Notes: generated by a model from the letters alone, not told the origin. Positions 44,547 to 53,948 are shown, numbered from the stretch's first letter. The stretch: DNA of 64,000 nucleotides from Haliscomenobacter sp. (GCA_016713275.1 JADJPL010000001.1:803001-867000), one strand, 5' to 3'. Numbers and translations: made by a program.

Positions 44547-44578
44547 CAGTCGTTTTTTACCGAATAAAAAAAACCGTC

Positions 44579-46546
44579 ATGAATAGGCTCATTCTTTGTC
44601 TTCTTGGAGTGGTATTTTCTGCCCAGGTTTTTGGACAGAAGGAAGATCCGGTGTTGTTCAGCGTTGCCGGAGCTCCGGTGCATGTTTCCGAGTTTGAGTA
44701 TATCTACAACAAAACCAACGGAAAGAACGCCGACTATACCAGGGAGTCCCTTCAGGAATACCTCGATCTGTACGTTAAATTCAAATTGAAGGTCAAGCGG
44801 GCGAAGGAGATGAAGCTGGATACGATCACCCAGCTAAAGGAGGAGTTGGATGGATACCGCAAGCAGTTAGCCGATTCCTATCTGATCAATAAGGAAGTGA
44901 CGGAGCGCCTGGTTCGGGAAGCGTATGACCGTTCGCGCCAGGATGTGGAGATCAGCCATATCTTGTTTTTGGTGAGCCCCGAGGCTTCCCCTGCCGATTC
45001 GCTGGCTGCTTTTCGCAAAGCCCAGGCAGCCAAACGCCAATTGGATGCCGGGGAAGAAACGTTTGCGAATCTGGCGGTTAAGATTTCCGAAGATAAATCG
45101 GCGCCTAAAAATAATGGCCGCGTAGGTTTTCTGAACGTACCTTTTCCCAATGGGTTCTATGCGCTGGAAACCGCAGCGTATACCTTACCTTTAAATAAGG
45201 TGAGCGATCCCGTCCGTACCACGGCAGGATACCACCTGATTGTCGTGCATAGCCGCCGGCCCGCCCGGGGCGAAATAGAAGTCGCCCAGATCCTGATTCG
45301 TAAAGACGAGCGGGAAACGATGGAAGCGGCGGAAGGAATGATTCGTGCGCTATACGACCGGCTGAAGGCAGGCGAGTCGTTTGAGGTTATTTGCAGGCAA
45401 AGTTCCGACGACCGCAAAACGGCGGACAAAGGAGGGTATCTGGGCTTCTTTGGCATCAATCGCTTTGAGGCGCCTTTTGAAGAGGCCGCTTTTGCGCTGG
45501 CTAAAGACGGCGACTATTCCGAGCCGGTAGAAACCTCTGTCGGCTGGCATATCATCAAGCGGATTAGTTATAAAGAGCCGGCAGGCTACGACTTGGCCCG
45601 CCCCCAACTCGAAGCCAGGATCAAGCGCGATGGGCGCTTTGAACTGGCCAGAAAGGGCATGATCGCCGACATCAAGCGAAACAACGGATTCAAAGAAACA
45701 CCGGCAACCCTCGACCGGTTTGCCCAAACCTTGTCCGATACCTTCTTTACCTTCCGCTGGAAACCTTCCGGCGCCAATGCCAAGGACGTGCTGTTCACCC
45801 TGGGTAACCAGCGGGTTACCCTCCAGGATTTCAACGCCTATCTGGGCGATGCCGCCCGCGAACGCATGCGCTTGCGGGAAACGCCCATCCCCGACGCCGT
45901 CCAAACCCTCTATAACGCATTCGTCGAGCAGCGTTGCATGACCTTCGAAGAGCGGCAACTGGAACAAAAATATCCGGATTTCCGCTCCCTGATCCGGGAA
46001 TACGAAGAAGGTATCCTGCTTTTTGAAGCGACCAGAATAGAGGTATGGGACAAAGCCGCCCAGGATTCGGTCGGTCTGGAGCAATTCTTCCAAACCATCC
46101 GCGGAAAATACCGTTGGAACGATCGCGCCGAAGTGACCAAATATGTGGTGGATGCCCTGAACATGAACCAAATGGAACCGCTCCGCGCTTTCGTGAAAAT
46201 GAACCCCAAAGAAAGCGCCCTGGCTAAATTCAATACCGGCGACAAGCCCCCTATTCAGGCAGAAACCTTCGTGATCGAACGCGACAAAAGCCCCGAAGGC
46301 CTCGACCTCCGCGAATGGGCCACCGGTGAAGTTAGCTCTCCCAAAGTGGACCGCAATACCAACCAGTTCTATTTCCTGAAAGTGGAGAAAGTGATCCCCG
46401 CTACCCCTAAGGAACTGTCGGAAGCCCGGGGGTACATCGTCGCCGATTACCAGGACTTTCTGGAGCAACAATGGGTAGAGGCGCTCCGAAAAGCCTATGA
46501 GGTCAAAGTGAACCAGACCGTTTTGGAAAAACTCATTCGAAAATAG
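44579..46546 (+). CDS. Periplasmic peptidyl-prolyl isomerase with two parvulin domains
   Basis: A 655-residue secreted protein (signal peptide NRLILCLLGVVFSAQVFGQ). Two PpiC/parvulin domains are seen: about 125-225 (VEISHILFLVSPEASPADSL, NNGRVGFLNV, YHLIVVHSRRP) and about 235-330 (EVAQILIRKDERE, GGYLGFFGINRFEAPFEEAA, GWHIIKRISYKEP). The C-terminal 320 residues are helical and may bind clients. It probably assists folding of outer-membrane and secreted proteins. It is the first of three linked genes of this kind. Confidence 0.88.
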   Translation: MNRLILCLLGVVFSAQVFGQKEDPVLFSVAGAPVHVSEFEYIYNKTNGKNADYTRESLQEYLDLYVKFKLKVKRAKEMKLDTITQLKEELDGYRKQLADSYLINKEVTERLVREAYDRSRQDVEISHILFLVSPEASPADSLAAFRKAQAAKRQLDAGEETFANLAVKISEDKSAPKNNGRVGFLNVPFPNGFYALETAAYTLPLNKVSDPVRTTAGYHLIVVHSRRPARGEIEVAQILIRKDERETMEAAEGMIRALYDRLKAGESFEVICRQSSDDRKTADKGGYLGFFGINRFEAPFEEAAFALAKDGDYSEPVETSVGWHIIKRISYKEPAGYDLARPQLEARIKRDGRFELARKGMIADIKRNNGFKETPATLDRFAQTLSDTFFTFRWKPSGANAKDVLFTLGNQRVTLQDFNAYLGDAARERMRLRETPIPDAVQTLYNAFVEQRCMTFEERQLEQKYPDFRSLIREYEEGILLFEATRIEVWDKAAQDSVGLEQFFQTIRGKYRWNDRAEVTKYVVDALNMNQMEPLRAFVKMNPKESALAKFNTGDKPPIQAETFVIERDKSPEGLDLREWATGEVSSPKVDRNTNQFYFLKVEKVIPATPKELSEARGYIVADYQDFLEQQWVEALRKAYEVKVNQTVLEKLIRK

Positions 46547-46632
46547 ACTGGTTGCCACGGGCCAGCGTGGTGGGGAAGAGCCATTTTAAACCCACCATGC
46601 CCCCCTCGCAACAAGTCTAATAATCTTCTTGC

Positions 46633-47487
46633 ATGATGCAGCGTTTTTGGATCCTTTTGGCAATGGCCAGCCTCCTTTTCTCCTGCCAAATGGGCAAGGG
46701 TAAAGAAAACGGCGCCAACCGCCTGCTCGCCAAAGCGTACGGCAAGGAATTGCGGGTTTCCGAAATGGAGGGCATGTTTCCTCCCGGAATTTCTGGAGAA
46801 GACAGCCTCCTGATCATCAACGCCTATGTGCAGCGCTGGATCAGGGAAACCCTCTTGTTGCACGAAGCGGAACGCAACCTCCCCAAGGACCTCAATATCG
46901 ACAAACTCGTGCTCGACTACCGGGCCTCCCTGATTAAAAACAACTACGAACAGGTACTCGTGGAGCAACTGCTGGATTCGACCATTACCAAGGAGGAGCT
47001 TCAGGAATTTTACGAGCGCAACAAGGATCAATACCAACTGGAGACCCCCATCGTCCGGTGCTATTTCATCAAAGTGCCTTCTTCTGCTCCCGAGCAGGAT
47101 AGCCTCAATCGCTGGTGGAATAACCCCAACGAACGAAACCTCGCCCGGCTCAACCGCTATTGCGACCGATACGCCGTAGCCCATATTCTGAATGACAGCA
47201 CCTGGCATCGGGTCGATGAACTGGCTTCCGCTATGCCGGAAGGGACCCTTAGCGTGGATAATATTGACTCGAGGAGGGAATTCCGCCAAAGCGACGATTC
47301 GTTCCAGTATTTTTTCCGGCTGCTGGAACTCCGAAACAGCCGGGAAATCGCTCCCCTGGCCTATATCGAATCTCAGGCCCGGAAGTTTATCCTCCACGTG
47401 CGGAAAACCAAATTGCTGGAACAAAAACGCGAAGACCTCTACGAAGTGGCGATGCGCCGCAAAGAGGTCCAACTTTTTACTAAATAG
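46633..47487 (+). CDS. Lipoprotein related to SurA-type chaperones, without a parvulin domain
   Basis: A 284-residue lipoprotein (signal ending in LFSC, Cys18). It has a SurA/PrsA-like helical architecture (VQRWIRETLLLHEAERNLPK; TITKEELQEFYERNKDQYQ), the segment that usually precedes a parvulin domain, but the following region lacks the expected HIL and GGxLGW-type motifs. It may be a chaperone-only member. It lies between two isomerase genes, 86 nt after the first and 52 nt before surA, which suggests a common role in outer-membrane protein folding. Confidence 0.75.
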   Translation: MMQRFWILLAMASLLFSCQMGKGKENGANRLLAKAYGKELRVSEMEGMFPPGISGEDSLLIINAYVQRWIRETLLLHEAERNLPKDLNIDKLVLDYRASLIKNNYEQVLVEQLLDSTITKEELQEFYERNKDQYQLETPIVRCYFIKVPSSAPEQDSLNRWWNNPNERNLARLNRYCDRYAVAHILNDSTWHRVDELASAMPEGTLSVDNIDSRREFRQSDDSFQYFFRLLELRNSREIAPLAYIESQARKFILHVRKTKLLEQKREDLYEVAMRRKEVQLFTK

Positions 47488-47539
47488 AACAACCTTTTCA
47501 AAGGGACTTACGTCCTTATCCTAGCTTAATTATTTGCCA

Positions 47540-48907
47540 ATGAGATCTATCGTATTATGCTGCCTGCTGTTTTTTTCCCTAACACCCGGCTGGGCGCAAA
47601 AAGAGATTATCGATAAAGTGGTAGCCCTGGTAGGCGGTGAGTACGTACTCCTCTCCGAAGTGGAAGAGCAATTGGCCTTGCTCAAATCGCAACGCCCTGG
47701 CGAACCCCTCCCGCCGGACGCCCGCTGTATGATCATTGAACAGGTCCTCGCGACCAAGTTGCTGCTCAACCAGGCCAAACTCGACAGTGTCGAGGTGAAG
47801 GACGACGAGATCGAAAACCAGCTCAACGCCCGGGTCGAACGCATCCTGGGGTATATGAACAACGACGTTGCCCAGTTTGAAGCCTACTATGGCCAAACCG
47901 TCAGCCAGGTGAAAGATCAGCTCCGGGAAGACCTCCGCAACCAGCTGCTCTCCGAGCGGATGCGCGGTCAGGTCATGGGGGATATTACCGTCACCCCGTC
48001 CGAAGTGAAAGCCTTCTTCCAAAAAATCCCAAGGGACAGCCTGCCTTATTTCAATTCCGAAGTGGAAGTAGGGGAGATCGTCTATAAGCCGAAAGTGAAT
48101 GAAGAGGAAAAACGCAAAGCCATTGAACAGATGGAAACGGTCCGGAAGCGCATCGTGGAAGGCGGGGAAGATTTCGGGCTGATGGCTCAGAAATATTCCG
48201 ACGACGGCTCTGCCCGCGCTGGCGGGGATCTGGGCTGGGCAAAACGCGGCAAATTCGTCCCCGAGTTTGAGGCAGCCGCCTATAAACTGGCGCAAGACGA
48301 GGTCTCGCCGGTCGTGGAGTCGGAATTTGGTTACCACCTGATCCAAATGCTGGGCCGCAGAGGGAATACCATACACCTGCGCCATATTCTCGCCAAACCG
48401 GAGATCACCGACGCCGACGTGGCGCTGGCCCGTCATGTGCTGGACTCCGTCAGCGCTCTGATCGACAGCGATTCCATGAGCTTCTCCTACGCAGTGAAGA
48501 AATTTTCGGACGACAAGCAGCAAAGCTACAACAACGATGGCCGAATGGTTAACCCGGTTACCGGCAACACCTTTTTCGAAGTCGGCGACCTGGAACCAGA
48601 TATTTACTTCGCCATCGACACCATGGACGTTGGCCAGATCTCCTCGCCTATCGAATTTTCAGACCCGGCCGGTGATCCCTTCCTCCGCCTGATCCAACTC
48701 CAATCCCGCACCAAACCGCACCGTGCCAGCCTGGACCTGGACTACTCCAAAATTCAGGACGCCGCCATCGAATCCAAGCGCAACGATTTTCTCAACAGCT
48801 GGATCGAGGACAAAATCCGCCGCACCTATGTTCAGGTAGATCCCAGCTTCCGGGCCTGCCCAAATATCGAAGATTGGTTTGCGATGCAGAGCAGAGCGAA
48901 GGATTGA
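47540..48907 (+). CDS. surA: SurA-like periplasmic chaperone / peptidyl-prolyl isomerase
   Basis: A 455-residue secreted protein (signal peptide RSIVLCCLLFFSLTPGWAQ). The N-terminal SurA domain follows (KVVALVGGEYVLLSEVEEQL). The first parvulin domain is about 170-275 (EVEVGEIVYKPKVNE, RAGGDLGWAKRGKFVPEFEA, FGYHLIQMLGRRG); the second is about 280-390 and more degenerate (IHLRHILAKPEIT). In E. coli SurA escorts outer-membrane proteins across the periplasm, which fits the many barrel proteins here. The ATG at 47540 is preferred over a TTG two codons upstream. Confidence 0.88.
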   Translation: MRSIVLCCLLFFSLTPGWAQKEIIDKVVALVGGEYVLLSEVEEQLALLKSQRPGEPLPPDARCMIIEQVLATKLLLNQAKLDSVEVKDDEIENQLNARVERILGYMNNDVAQFEAYYGQTVSQVKDQLREDLRNQLLSERMRGQVMGDITVTPSEVKAFFQKIPRDSLPYFNSEVEVGEIVYKPKVNEEEKRKAIEQMETVRKRIVEGGEDFGLMAQKYSDDGSARAGGDLGWAKRGKFVPEFEAAAYKLAQDEVSPVVESEFGYHLIQMLGRRGNTIHLRHILAKPEITDADVALARHVLDSVSALIDSDSMSFSYAVKKFSDDKQQSYNNDGRMVNPVTGNTFFEVGDLEPDIYFAIDTMDVGQISSPIEFSDPAGDPFLRLIQLQSRTKPHRASLDLDYSKIQDAAIESKRNDFLNSWIEDKIRRTYVQVDPSFRACPNIEDWFAMQSRAKD

Positions 48908-49026
48908 GCAAAGAATAGCGTTGGGATCTTCGGCCCCCTGGTTGTAAAAGATCGGGAAAGCTGACGCAAGTGCGTGGTAATCGAGGACAAACTGGGCGTC
49001 TTTGCCCCATTAAGGTATAAAAGCAA

Positions 49027-49362
49027 TCAGGGCCTCAATAACTCTTGTATAGCGTGATAAACCTTTAAATAAACCGTATCAGAAATCTGACCCGCCGATT
49101 TTAATATTAAATTTTTATCCGCAGTAAATATTCGATTAGGACGAATATTGGAGGGTGAAGGAAGCGATCCGGAAAAAAAGTCTGCGCTATTCAGAGGTAT
49201 TGCAAAGGGGTCTTTGGAAGAATTTTGAGAAGTGATCTGGCACAAAATAATGTCATCACCGGGTAAATCGGCCAAAACCAAGGCAGGACGGCGCTTGCTG
49301 CCTGACAAATCGGAAAATGGAAACGGGATGACAACGACCTCTCCTTTTACAAATCCTGCCAT
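49027..49362 (-). CDS. PemK/MazF-like toxin
   Basis: A 111-residue protein of the MazF/PemK mRNA-interferase family: KGEVVVIPFPFSDLSGSKRR followed by PALVLADLPGDDIILCQIT, and SNIRPNRIFTADKNLI. The N-terminal loop and the Arg-Pro segment are those used for RNA binding and cutting in the family. It overlaps the gene before it by 16 nt, which is the usual toxin-antitoxin order with the antitoxin first. Confidence 0.85.
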   Translation of the reverse strand: MAGFVKGEVVVIPFPFSDLSGSKRRPALVLADLPGDDIILCQITSQNSSKDPFAIPLNSADFFSGSLPSPSNIRPNRIFTADKNLILKSAGQISDTVYLKVYHAIQELLRP

Positions 49363-49568
49363 GCTTCATCTTCTGTTTGGGTAAACCAATCCTTGCCCAA
49401 GGAATATTCGCTTGCGAGGTGAGTAAGCGTCAAATCCTCTTTATCCGCTTGATGTCCCAGGAGAAAGAGCAAGAGGTTGCGTCGTTCGGATGCGCCCAAT
49501 TGTTGAACGATTTCCAAGACCTGCTTGAATTCAAGTGGTAAATACACGGGTTGAGCTGGAGAAGCCAT
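49347..49568 (-). CDS. Putative antitoxin partner of the PemK-like toxin
   Basis: A 73-residue protein (MASPAQPVYLPLEFKQVL) with a central leucine-rich helix (VQQLGASERRNLLLFLLG) and an acidic end (TEDEAWQDL). I do not recognise a named DNA-binding fold; it resembles short antitoxins of the kind found beside PemK-like toxins. The call rests on size and on the 16-nt overlap with the toxin. No promoter palindrome was seen upstream. Confidence 0.65.
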   Translation of the reverse strand: MASPAQPVYLPLEFKQVLEIVQQLGASERRNLLLFLLGHQADKEDLTLTHLASEYSLGKDWFTQTEDEAWQDL

Positions 49569-49750
49569 TAGATTTGTCTTTTGTGAAAGATTCGGCGGTC
49601 AAACTCCCTATACATCCAGGCGATAAAGGCCTATATTCCAAAGGAAGGATGGATATCAACTGGTATGCCGGAAGTTTTATTGCTGAATGGACAAAGTTAG
49701 GCCAAAAGGAACATAGGCGCAAGGGAGAAAGATCTACCCTGACGCTCTTT

Positions 49751-50191
49751 TTACAACTCCCGCTCCTCATCTACCGAAACCTGATAATCCGACACGAACT
49801 CAGCGGCGCTCGGGCGGAAGTAAATGAACAAACCCACTCCCAGTGCTGCCAGGAGGTAGAGCTGGATGTTGGCCGATACAAAACCAAAAATGATGGCCGT
49901 AAGCACGGCAGATTCCGTCATGGCCAGCCTCAGCAAAACCCGCTGCTGGTAGTGCCGGAGCCGCTCTTCCAGCGGCTTACCTTGCCCCGGCGCCTTCCTT
50001 TTCAGGGTGTCGTTCAAAACCCATGCGGCGCCCCCCATAACCATCATAAAGATAAACGGCAAGTAAAAAAACAGCCCGGTATCGGCCAGCCCGGCGCTTT
50101 TATTGGCGGGCAGGAAAAAGTAAGCTACCGCCGCAAAAAGCGCCTGGCCGGCGAGCATCGCTAAAAAAAGGATTTGCGTATTGCGAATCAT
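49751..50191 (-). CDS. Small four-helix membrane protein, unknown
   Basis: A 146-residue protein (start MIRNTQILFLAM) with about four hydrophobic segments: residues 5-25, 40-60 (FFYLPFIFMMVMGGAAWVL), about 95-112 and 115-130 (LYLLAALGVGLFIYF). A basic loop (LKRKAPGQGKPLEERLRHYQ) lies between helices 2 and 3, and the tail is acidic. No family was recognised. It is 11 nt after the OPT transporter gene on the same strand, so the two are probably cotranscribed. Confidence 0.7.
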   Translation of the reverse strand: MIRNTQILFLAMLAGQALFAAVAYFFLPANKSAGLADTGLFFYLPFIFMMVMGGAAWVLNDTLKRKAPGQGKPLEERLRHYQQRVLLRLAMTESAVLTAIIFGFVSANIQLYLLAALGVGLFIYFRPSAAEFVSDYQVSVDEEREL

Positions 50192-50201
50192 ATGTCTCGG
50201 T

Positions 50202-52154
50202 TTATTTCCCCCGTGCAAACAGCCACAGGATGATATCTAAAACGCTAAAAGCAATGAGCCCGCTCAGATCCCCGAAAACGCCCAGCGATTCCGGTTCGAG
50301 CAGGCGAAGCTTGCTCAGGAAATTGATGGGAGCCCCATTGGAGTCATAGCCCACCGTATATCCCAGCATTCCCGCGATTATAATCCCGGTAATAGACCCC
50401 CCGGCAATCAATCCGGAACTGAACAAAGCCCCGGGGCCGATCTCAGATTCCGCCGCCTTGTTTTTGTCTTTGCGCTCAACCAGCCATTTGACTAACCCCC
50501 CGATGAATATCGGTGAAGTGGTAGAAAGCGGCAAGTAGGCGCCCACAGCGAAGGCCAGGGAGCTCACCCCGCACAATTCCACTACCGCAGCCAACCCCAT
50601 CCCGGCAATAACCAGCCCCCAGGGCAGGTTCTGGCTCAGCAACCCTTTGATGACGGTCGCCATCAACGTCGCCTGGGGCGCCGGGAGCGGGTTGGGATGC
50701 TGGGCTGTCGCTTCTCCAATCCCAAGGGTGCGTTCCAGCAACAACACGGTAAACCCGATCACTATCGCGGAGGTCGTCACCCCGATCATCAACCCGATCT
50801 GTTGCTTGAACGGCGTTCCGCCTACCAGATAACCGGTCTTGAGATCCTGAGACGTTGCCCCTGCGTTCGCCGCAGCTATACACACCACCGCGCCCACGAC
50901 CAGAGCGATCGGCTGATAGCTGTCATCGGTCCACCCCAGCCCCAGGAAGATCAGCGAGGTGGCCATCAGGGTGGCAATCGTCATACCGGAAACGGGGCTG
51001 GACGAAGAACCGATTAACCCGACGATCCGCGAAGCAACCGTCACAAAGAAAAACCCGAAAATGAGGACCAGAATGGCCGAAAGAAAATTCATCGGCATAT
51101 TCGGAAGCACCGACATCAACACCACCAAAACGACACTCCCCACCAAAACCCAGGTGATGGGCAGATCCTTTTCGGTGCGGCTTTGCGCTGCTTTATTCCC
51201 GCTGCGGTTCTGGCGCAAGTCGGCCATGGAATCGCGGAACGCGCTGACGATCGTCGGCAACGTCTTGATCAGCGTGATGATTCCCCCAAAAGTTACGGCG
51301 CCCGCTCCAATGTAGCGGATATACCGGCTCCAGAGCTCGGACGGACTCATGTCAGCAATCAGTTTCACCGCTTCAGGAGGGAAGGGCGCCGGCAGCCCGG
51401 AGCCAATCACCGTGATCAGCGGGATCAAAACCAGCCACGACAAAACCCCGCCGGCGACCATGACGCCCGCAATCTTGGGCCCAATGATATACCCTACGCC
51501 TAAAAGCTCCGGCGTGATCTCCCCATTGATCGTCCCGTTGGGCAGGGCCGAGTCTTTTTTGAAGACGACGGTAGGCGTGTCTTTCCAAAGCCCCAAAATG
51601 GACATGAGCAGCTTGTACAAGAAAGCGATCCCAAGCCCATAATAAACCTTCTGTGCCAGGGCGCCGCCTTTTTCTCCTGCTACCAGCACATCCGCACAGG
51701 CCGTGCCTTCCGGATAGGGCAGGTTGTCGTGTTCCTTCACGATCAGCGAACGGCGCAGGGGAATCATAAACAAGACCCCTAAAAAGCCGCCGACCAGGCC
51801 AAGTACAAAGATTTGGAAATATTCGAAGTAGGCTTTTCCTCCGTATAAAAACAACAACGCAGGCACCGTAAACACCACCCCGGAAGCAACCGACTCCCCG
51901 GCAGAGCCAATCGTCTGTACGATATTGCTTTCCAGGATCGTCGCCTTGCCCAGCTTCTTAAATACGGAGATGGCCAAAACGGCAATAGGGATCGACGCGC
52001 TCACCGTAAGCCCTACCTTCAGACCAAGGTACACGGTAGCCGCGCCAAAAATGATACCAAAAAAAACGCCCAATAGAATCGCTTTGGGCGTAAACTCTGG
52101 AATAAAATCTTTCGCCGAAATGTACGGCTCGAAAGCGGGTTTGTTGGGTTCCAT
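50202..52154 (-). CDS. OPT-family oligopeptide transporter
   Basis: A 650-residue inner-membrane transporter with about 14-16 hydrophobic segments. The N-terminal YISAKDFIPEFTPKAILLGV followed by FFGIIFGAATVYLGLKVGLT and the YPEGTACADVLVAGEKGG segment are typical of the bacterial OPT clade that takes up oligopeptides. Substrate is not certain; some OPT members move metal-chelates. The next gene upstream is a POT-type peptide carrier, so the two may serve peptide nutrition together. Confidence 0.92.
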   Translation of the reverse strand: MEPNKPAFEPYISAKDFIPEFTPKAILLGVFFGIIFGAATVYLGLKVGLTVSASIPIAVLAISVFKKLGKATILESNIVQTIGSAGESVASGVVFTVPALLFLYGGKAYFEYFQIFVLGLVGGFLGVLFMIPLRRSLIVKEHDNLPYPEGTACADVLVAGEKGGALAQKVYYGLGIAFLYKLLMSILGLWKDTPTVVFKKDSALPNGTINGEITPELLGVGYIIGPKIAGVMVAGGVLSWLVLIPLITVIGSGLPAPFPPEAVKLIADMSPSELWSRYIRYIGAGAVTFGGIITLIKTLPTIVSAFRDSMADLRQNRSGNKAAQSRTEKDLPITWVLVGSVVLVVLMSVLPNMPMNFLSAILVLIFGFFFVTVASRIVGLIGSSSSPVSGMTIATLMATSLIFLGLGWTDDSYQPIALVVGAVVCIAAANAGATSQDLKTGYLVGGTPFKQQIGLMIGVTTSAIVIGFTVLLLERTLGIGEATAQHPNPLPAPQATLMATVIKGLLSQNLPWGLVIAGMGLAAVVELCGVSSLAFAVGAYLPLSTTSPIFIGGLVKWLVERKDKNKAAESEIGPGALFSSGLIAGGSITGIIIAGMLGYTVGYDSNGAPINFLSKLRLLEPESLGVFGDLSGLIAFSVLDIILWLFARGK

Positions 52155-52155
52155 A

Positions 52156-52258
52156 AGGGTTAAGGATTAAGGCGTGAGGCGCAAGGCGAAGGGCATGGGG
52201 GCCGGGGGGATAGGGTGTTGTACCAGGCCCTGCGCCTTATGCCCTGCGCCTTAAACCT
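52156..52258. repeat. Purine-rich repeats with a complementary second half
   Basis: The left part has AAGGCGTGAGGCGCAAGGCG (within 52164-52187) followed by AAGGGCATGGGGG; the right part (52227-52258) reads CCCTGCGCCTTATGCCCTGC and then GCCTTAA. The right part is largely the reverse complement of the left, so a long imperfect hairpin can form. It lies between the OPT and POT genes. In layout, though not in sequence, it resembles array 1 at 8.4 kb. Confidence 0.6.
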
Positions 52259-52261
52259 GAA

Positions 52262-53830
52262 TTAATGCACTCCATGCATCCATTTCTTCAACCAGGGGGA
52301 AAGAAGGAAAAGGACTGCGGCGGCGCCAAGGGTGACATAAACTCCCCAGGTCACGTATACATTGATATAGGCCGACAGAGCTTCTGCCGGGGCGGCGCCG
52401 TCGCCGGGCGTGGCGATCATCTGCCCCAGTTTGCCGGCTATTTTATGCGCAAAGGAGATCGACAGGAACCAGGTGCCCATCACAAAGCCCACCGTTTTGG
52501 CGGGGGAAAGCTTGGTAACTACCGATAATCCCACCGGCGACAAACTCAATTCGCCGGTCGTGTGGAATAAATACATGAACACCAGGAAGATTACCGGGAT
52601 CAAACCGCCGTCGTTGACTGTGCCCAGGACGCTTCGCGCGCCCGCCACGATAATGAAATACCCCAGCGCCATCTGCAAAAGAGCAAACGTAAACTTGATC
52701 GGCGTGCGCGGCTCGGCGTTTCGCTTGCTCAGGCCATTCCAGATCCAGGTGAAAACAGGCGCCAGCAGGATGATAAACAGCGCATTTAATGACTGGAATT
52801 GCGACGTTTCAATACCGTGCTTCTGCACGTACTTGTCTGTAAGGAAGTTGAGCGATCCGCCAGCCTGTTCGAACAAGGTCCAGAAAATCATGTGGAAGAA
52901 GAACAGAAATACAAAAACGATCAGCCGTTGGCCTTCTTTTTTGTCCTCCGCATAGAATAAGGAAGAAATGATGATATACCCAATCACGCCAATGCCGGCA
53001 ATGATGAGGATGTAGTTCGTAATACCTTCATTGTTAATTAAAAAAGCAAAGATCGGCGCGGCAACGATAATGCCTATGAACACCAGCCACTGCTGAGGAA
53101 TACCCATAATCGAAGGTTTGGATAGCGCCTCCACACTCGGCGGATTGCCCTGGTCTTCGTATTTGCTCATGTTTCTCCAAAAAACGACCAACCCTAAAAG
53201 CATACCGATACCGGCAGCGGCAAAGCCAAGCGAGTAGTCGTAGGTTTCTGCCAGATAGCCGCAGGTCAGCGGCGCAAGGAACGCGCCGACGTTGATCCCC
53301 ATATAGAAAATGGTAAACGCGCCATCTTTGCGGCGGTCGTTGCGGTCGTAGAACGTACCCAGGAAGCTGGAAATATTCGGCTTGAAAAACCCGTTGCCAA
53401 TAGCCAAAATAGATAGTCCCAGGAACAACAAAAAGGTCGTGTCGGCAGTAGCGGCATTAAAAGCCATAGTGAATTGACCAACTGCCATTAAAATCGCCCC
53501 AATGATCACCGCCCGGCGGAAGCCCAGGAGGCGGTCGGCAAGCATCCCGCCCACGATCGGAGCGGCATAAAGGAGCGCGTTAAATGCCCCGTAAATCCCC
53601 ACAGATCGTCCCATAGATCCGCTTTCTCCCAAGCTTTCGAAAATCTCTTTAGAGATATAGAGCACGAGGAAAGCGCGCATCCCATAAAACGAGAACCGTT
53701 CCCACATTTCGGCAAAAAACAGCGTGAATAACGCCTTGGGGTGCATTTTCCGCTGGGACAACACCGTAAGGGGTACCCAGATCAGCACGAAAGCCCACCC
53801 TATGATCAGTGATAGTAGCGCAAAACTCAT
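52262..53830 (-). CDS. POT/PTR-family peptide:proton symporter
   Basis: A 522-residue major facilitator protein of the proton-dependent oligopeptide transporter family, with the PTR signature EMWERFSFYGMRAFLVLY near residue 40 and the second signature region FSIFYMGINVGAFLAPLTCG-like (here FTIFYMGINVGAFLAPLTCG). Extra 28 residues precede the usual start MHPKALFTLFF, so a start at that Met is possible. It imports di- and tripeptides. Confidence 0.92.
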   Translation of the reverse strand: MSFALLSLIIGWAFVLIWVPLTVLSQRKMHPKALFTLFFAEMWERFSFYGMRAFLVLYISKEIFESLGESGSMGRSVGIYGAFNALLYAAPIVGGMLADRLLGFRRAVIIGAILMAVGQFTMAFNAATADTTFLLFLGLSILAIGNGFFKPNISSFLGTFYDRNDRRKDGAFTIFYMGINVGAFLAPLTCGYLAETYDYSLGFAAAGIGMLLGLVVFWRNMSKYEDQGNPPSVEALSKPSIMGIPQQWLVFIGIIVAAPIFAFLINNEGITNYILIIAGIGVIGYIIISSLFYAEDKKEGQRLIVFVFLFFFHMIFWTLFEQAGGSLNFLTDKYVQKHGIETSQFQSLNALFIILLAPVFTWIWNGLSKRNAEPRTPIKFTFALLQMALGYFIIVAGARSVLGTVNDGGLIPVIFLVFMYLFHTTGELSLSPVGLSVVTKLSPAKTVGFVMGTWFLSISFAHKIAGKLGQMIATPGDGAAPAEALSAYINVYVTWGVYVTLGAAAVLFLLSPWLKKWMHGVH

Positions 53831-53887
53831 TGAGAATAAGGTTTTAAATTGGTGTACGAATAACTATTCGGCCCTGAATCTACAAAA

Positions 53888-53922
53888 AAAAATGGCGCAT
53901 TAAATGAAAATGCGCCATTTTT
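53888..53922 (-). terminator. Intrinsic terminator
   Basis: Arms AAAAATGGCGCATT (53888-53901) and AATGCGCCATTTTT (53909-53922) form a perfect 14-bp stem with a 7-nt loop. On the minus strand the stem is followed by a run of nine T, so it ends transcription coming from the T9SS substrate gene before the POT gene. Confidence 0.85.
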
Positions 53923-53948
53923 CAAGCCTCCGGCCTTCGCCCACCCTT

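Noticed and set aside
48908..49026. Possible short gene between surA and the toxin gene
   Set aside because: Only short frames without start context or family signal; it appears to be plain intergenic sequence.
49569..49750. Open frames between the antitoxin gene and the small membrane protein
   Set aside because: Several short overlapping frames with unlikely composition and no motif; no promoter or structure was recognised.
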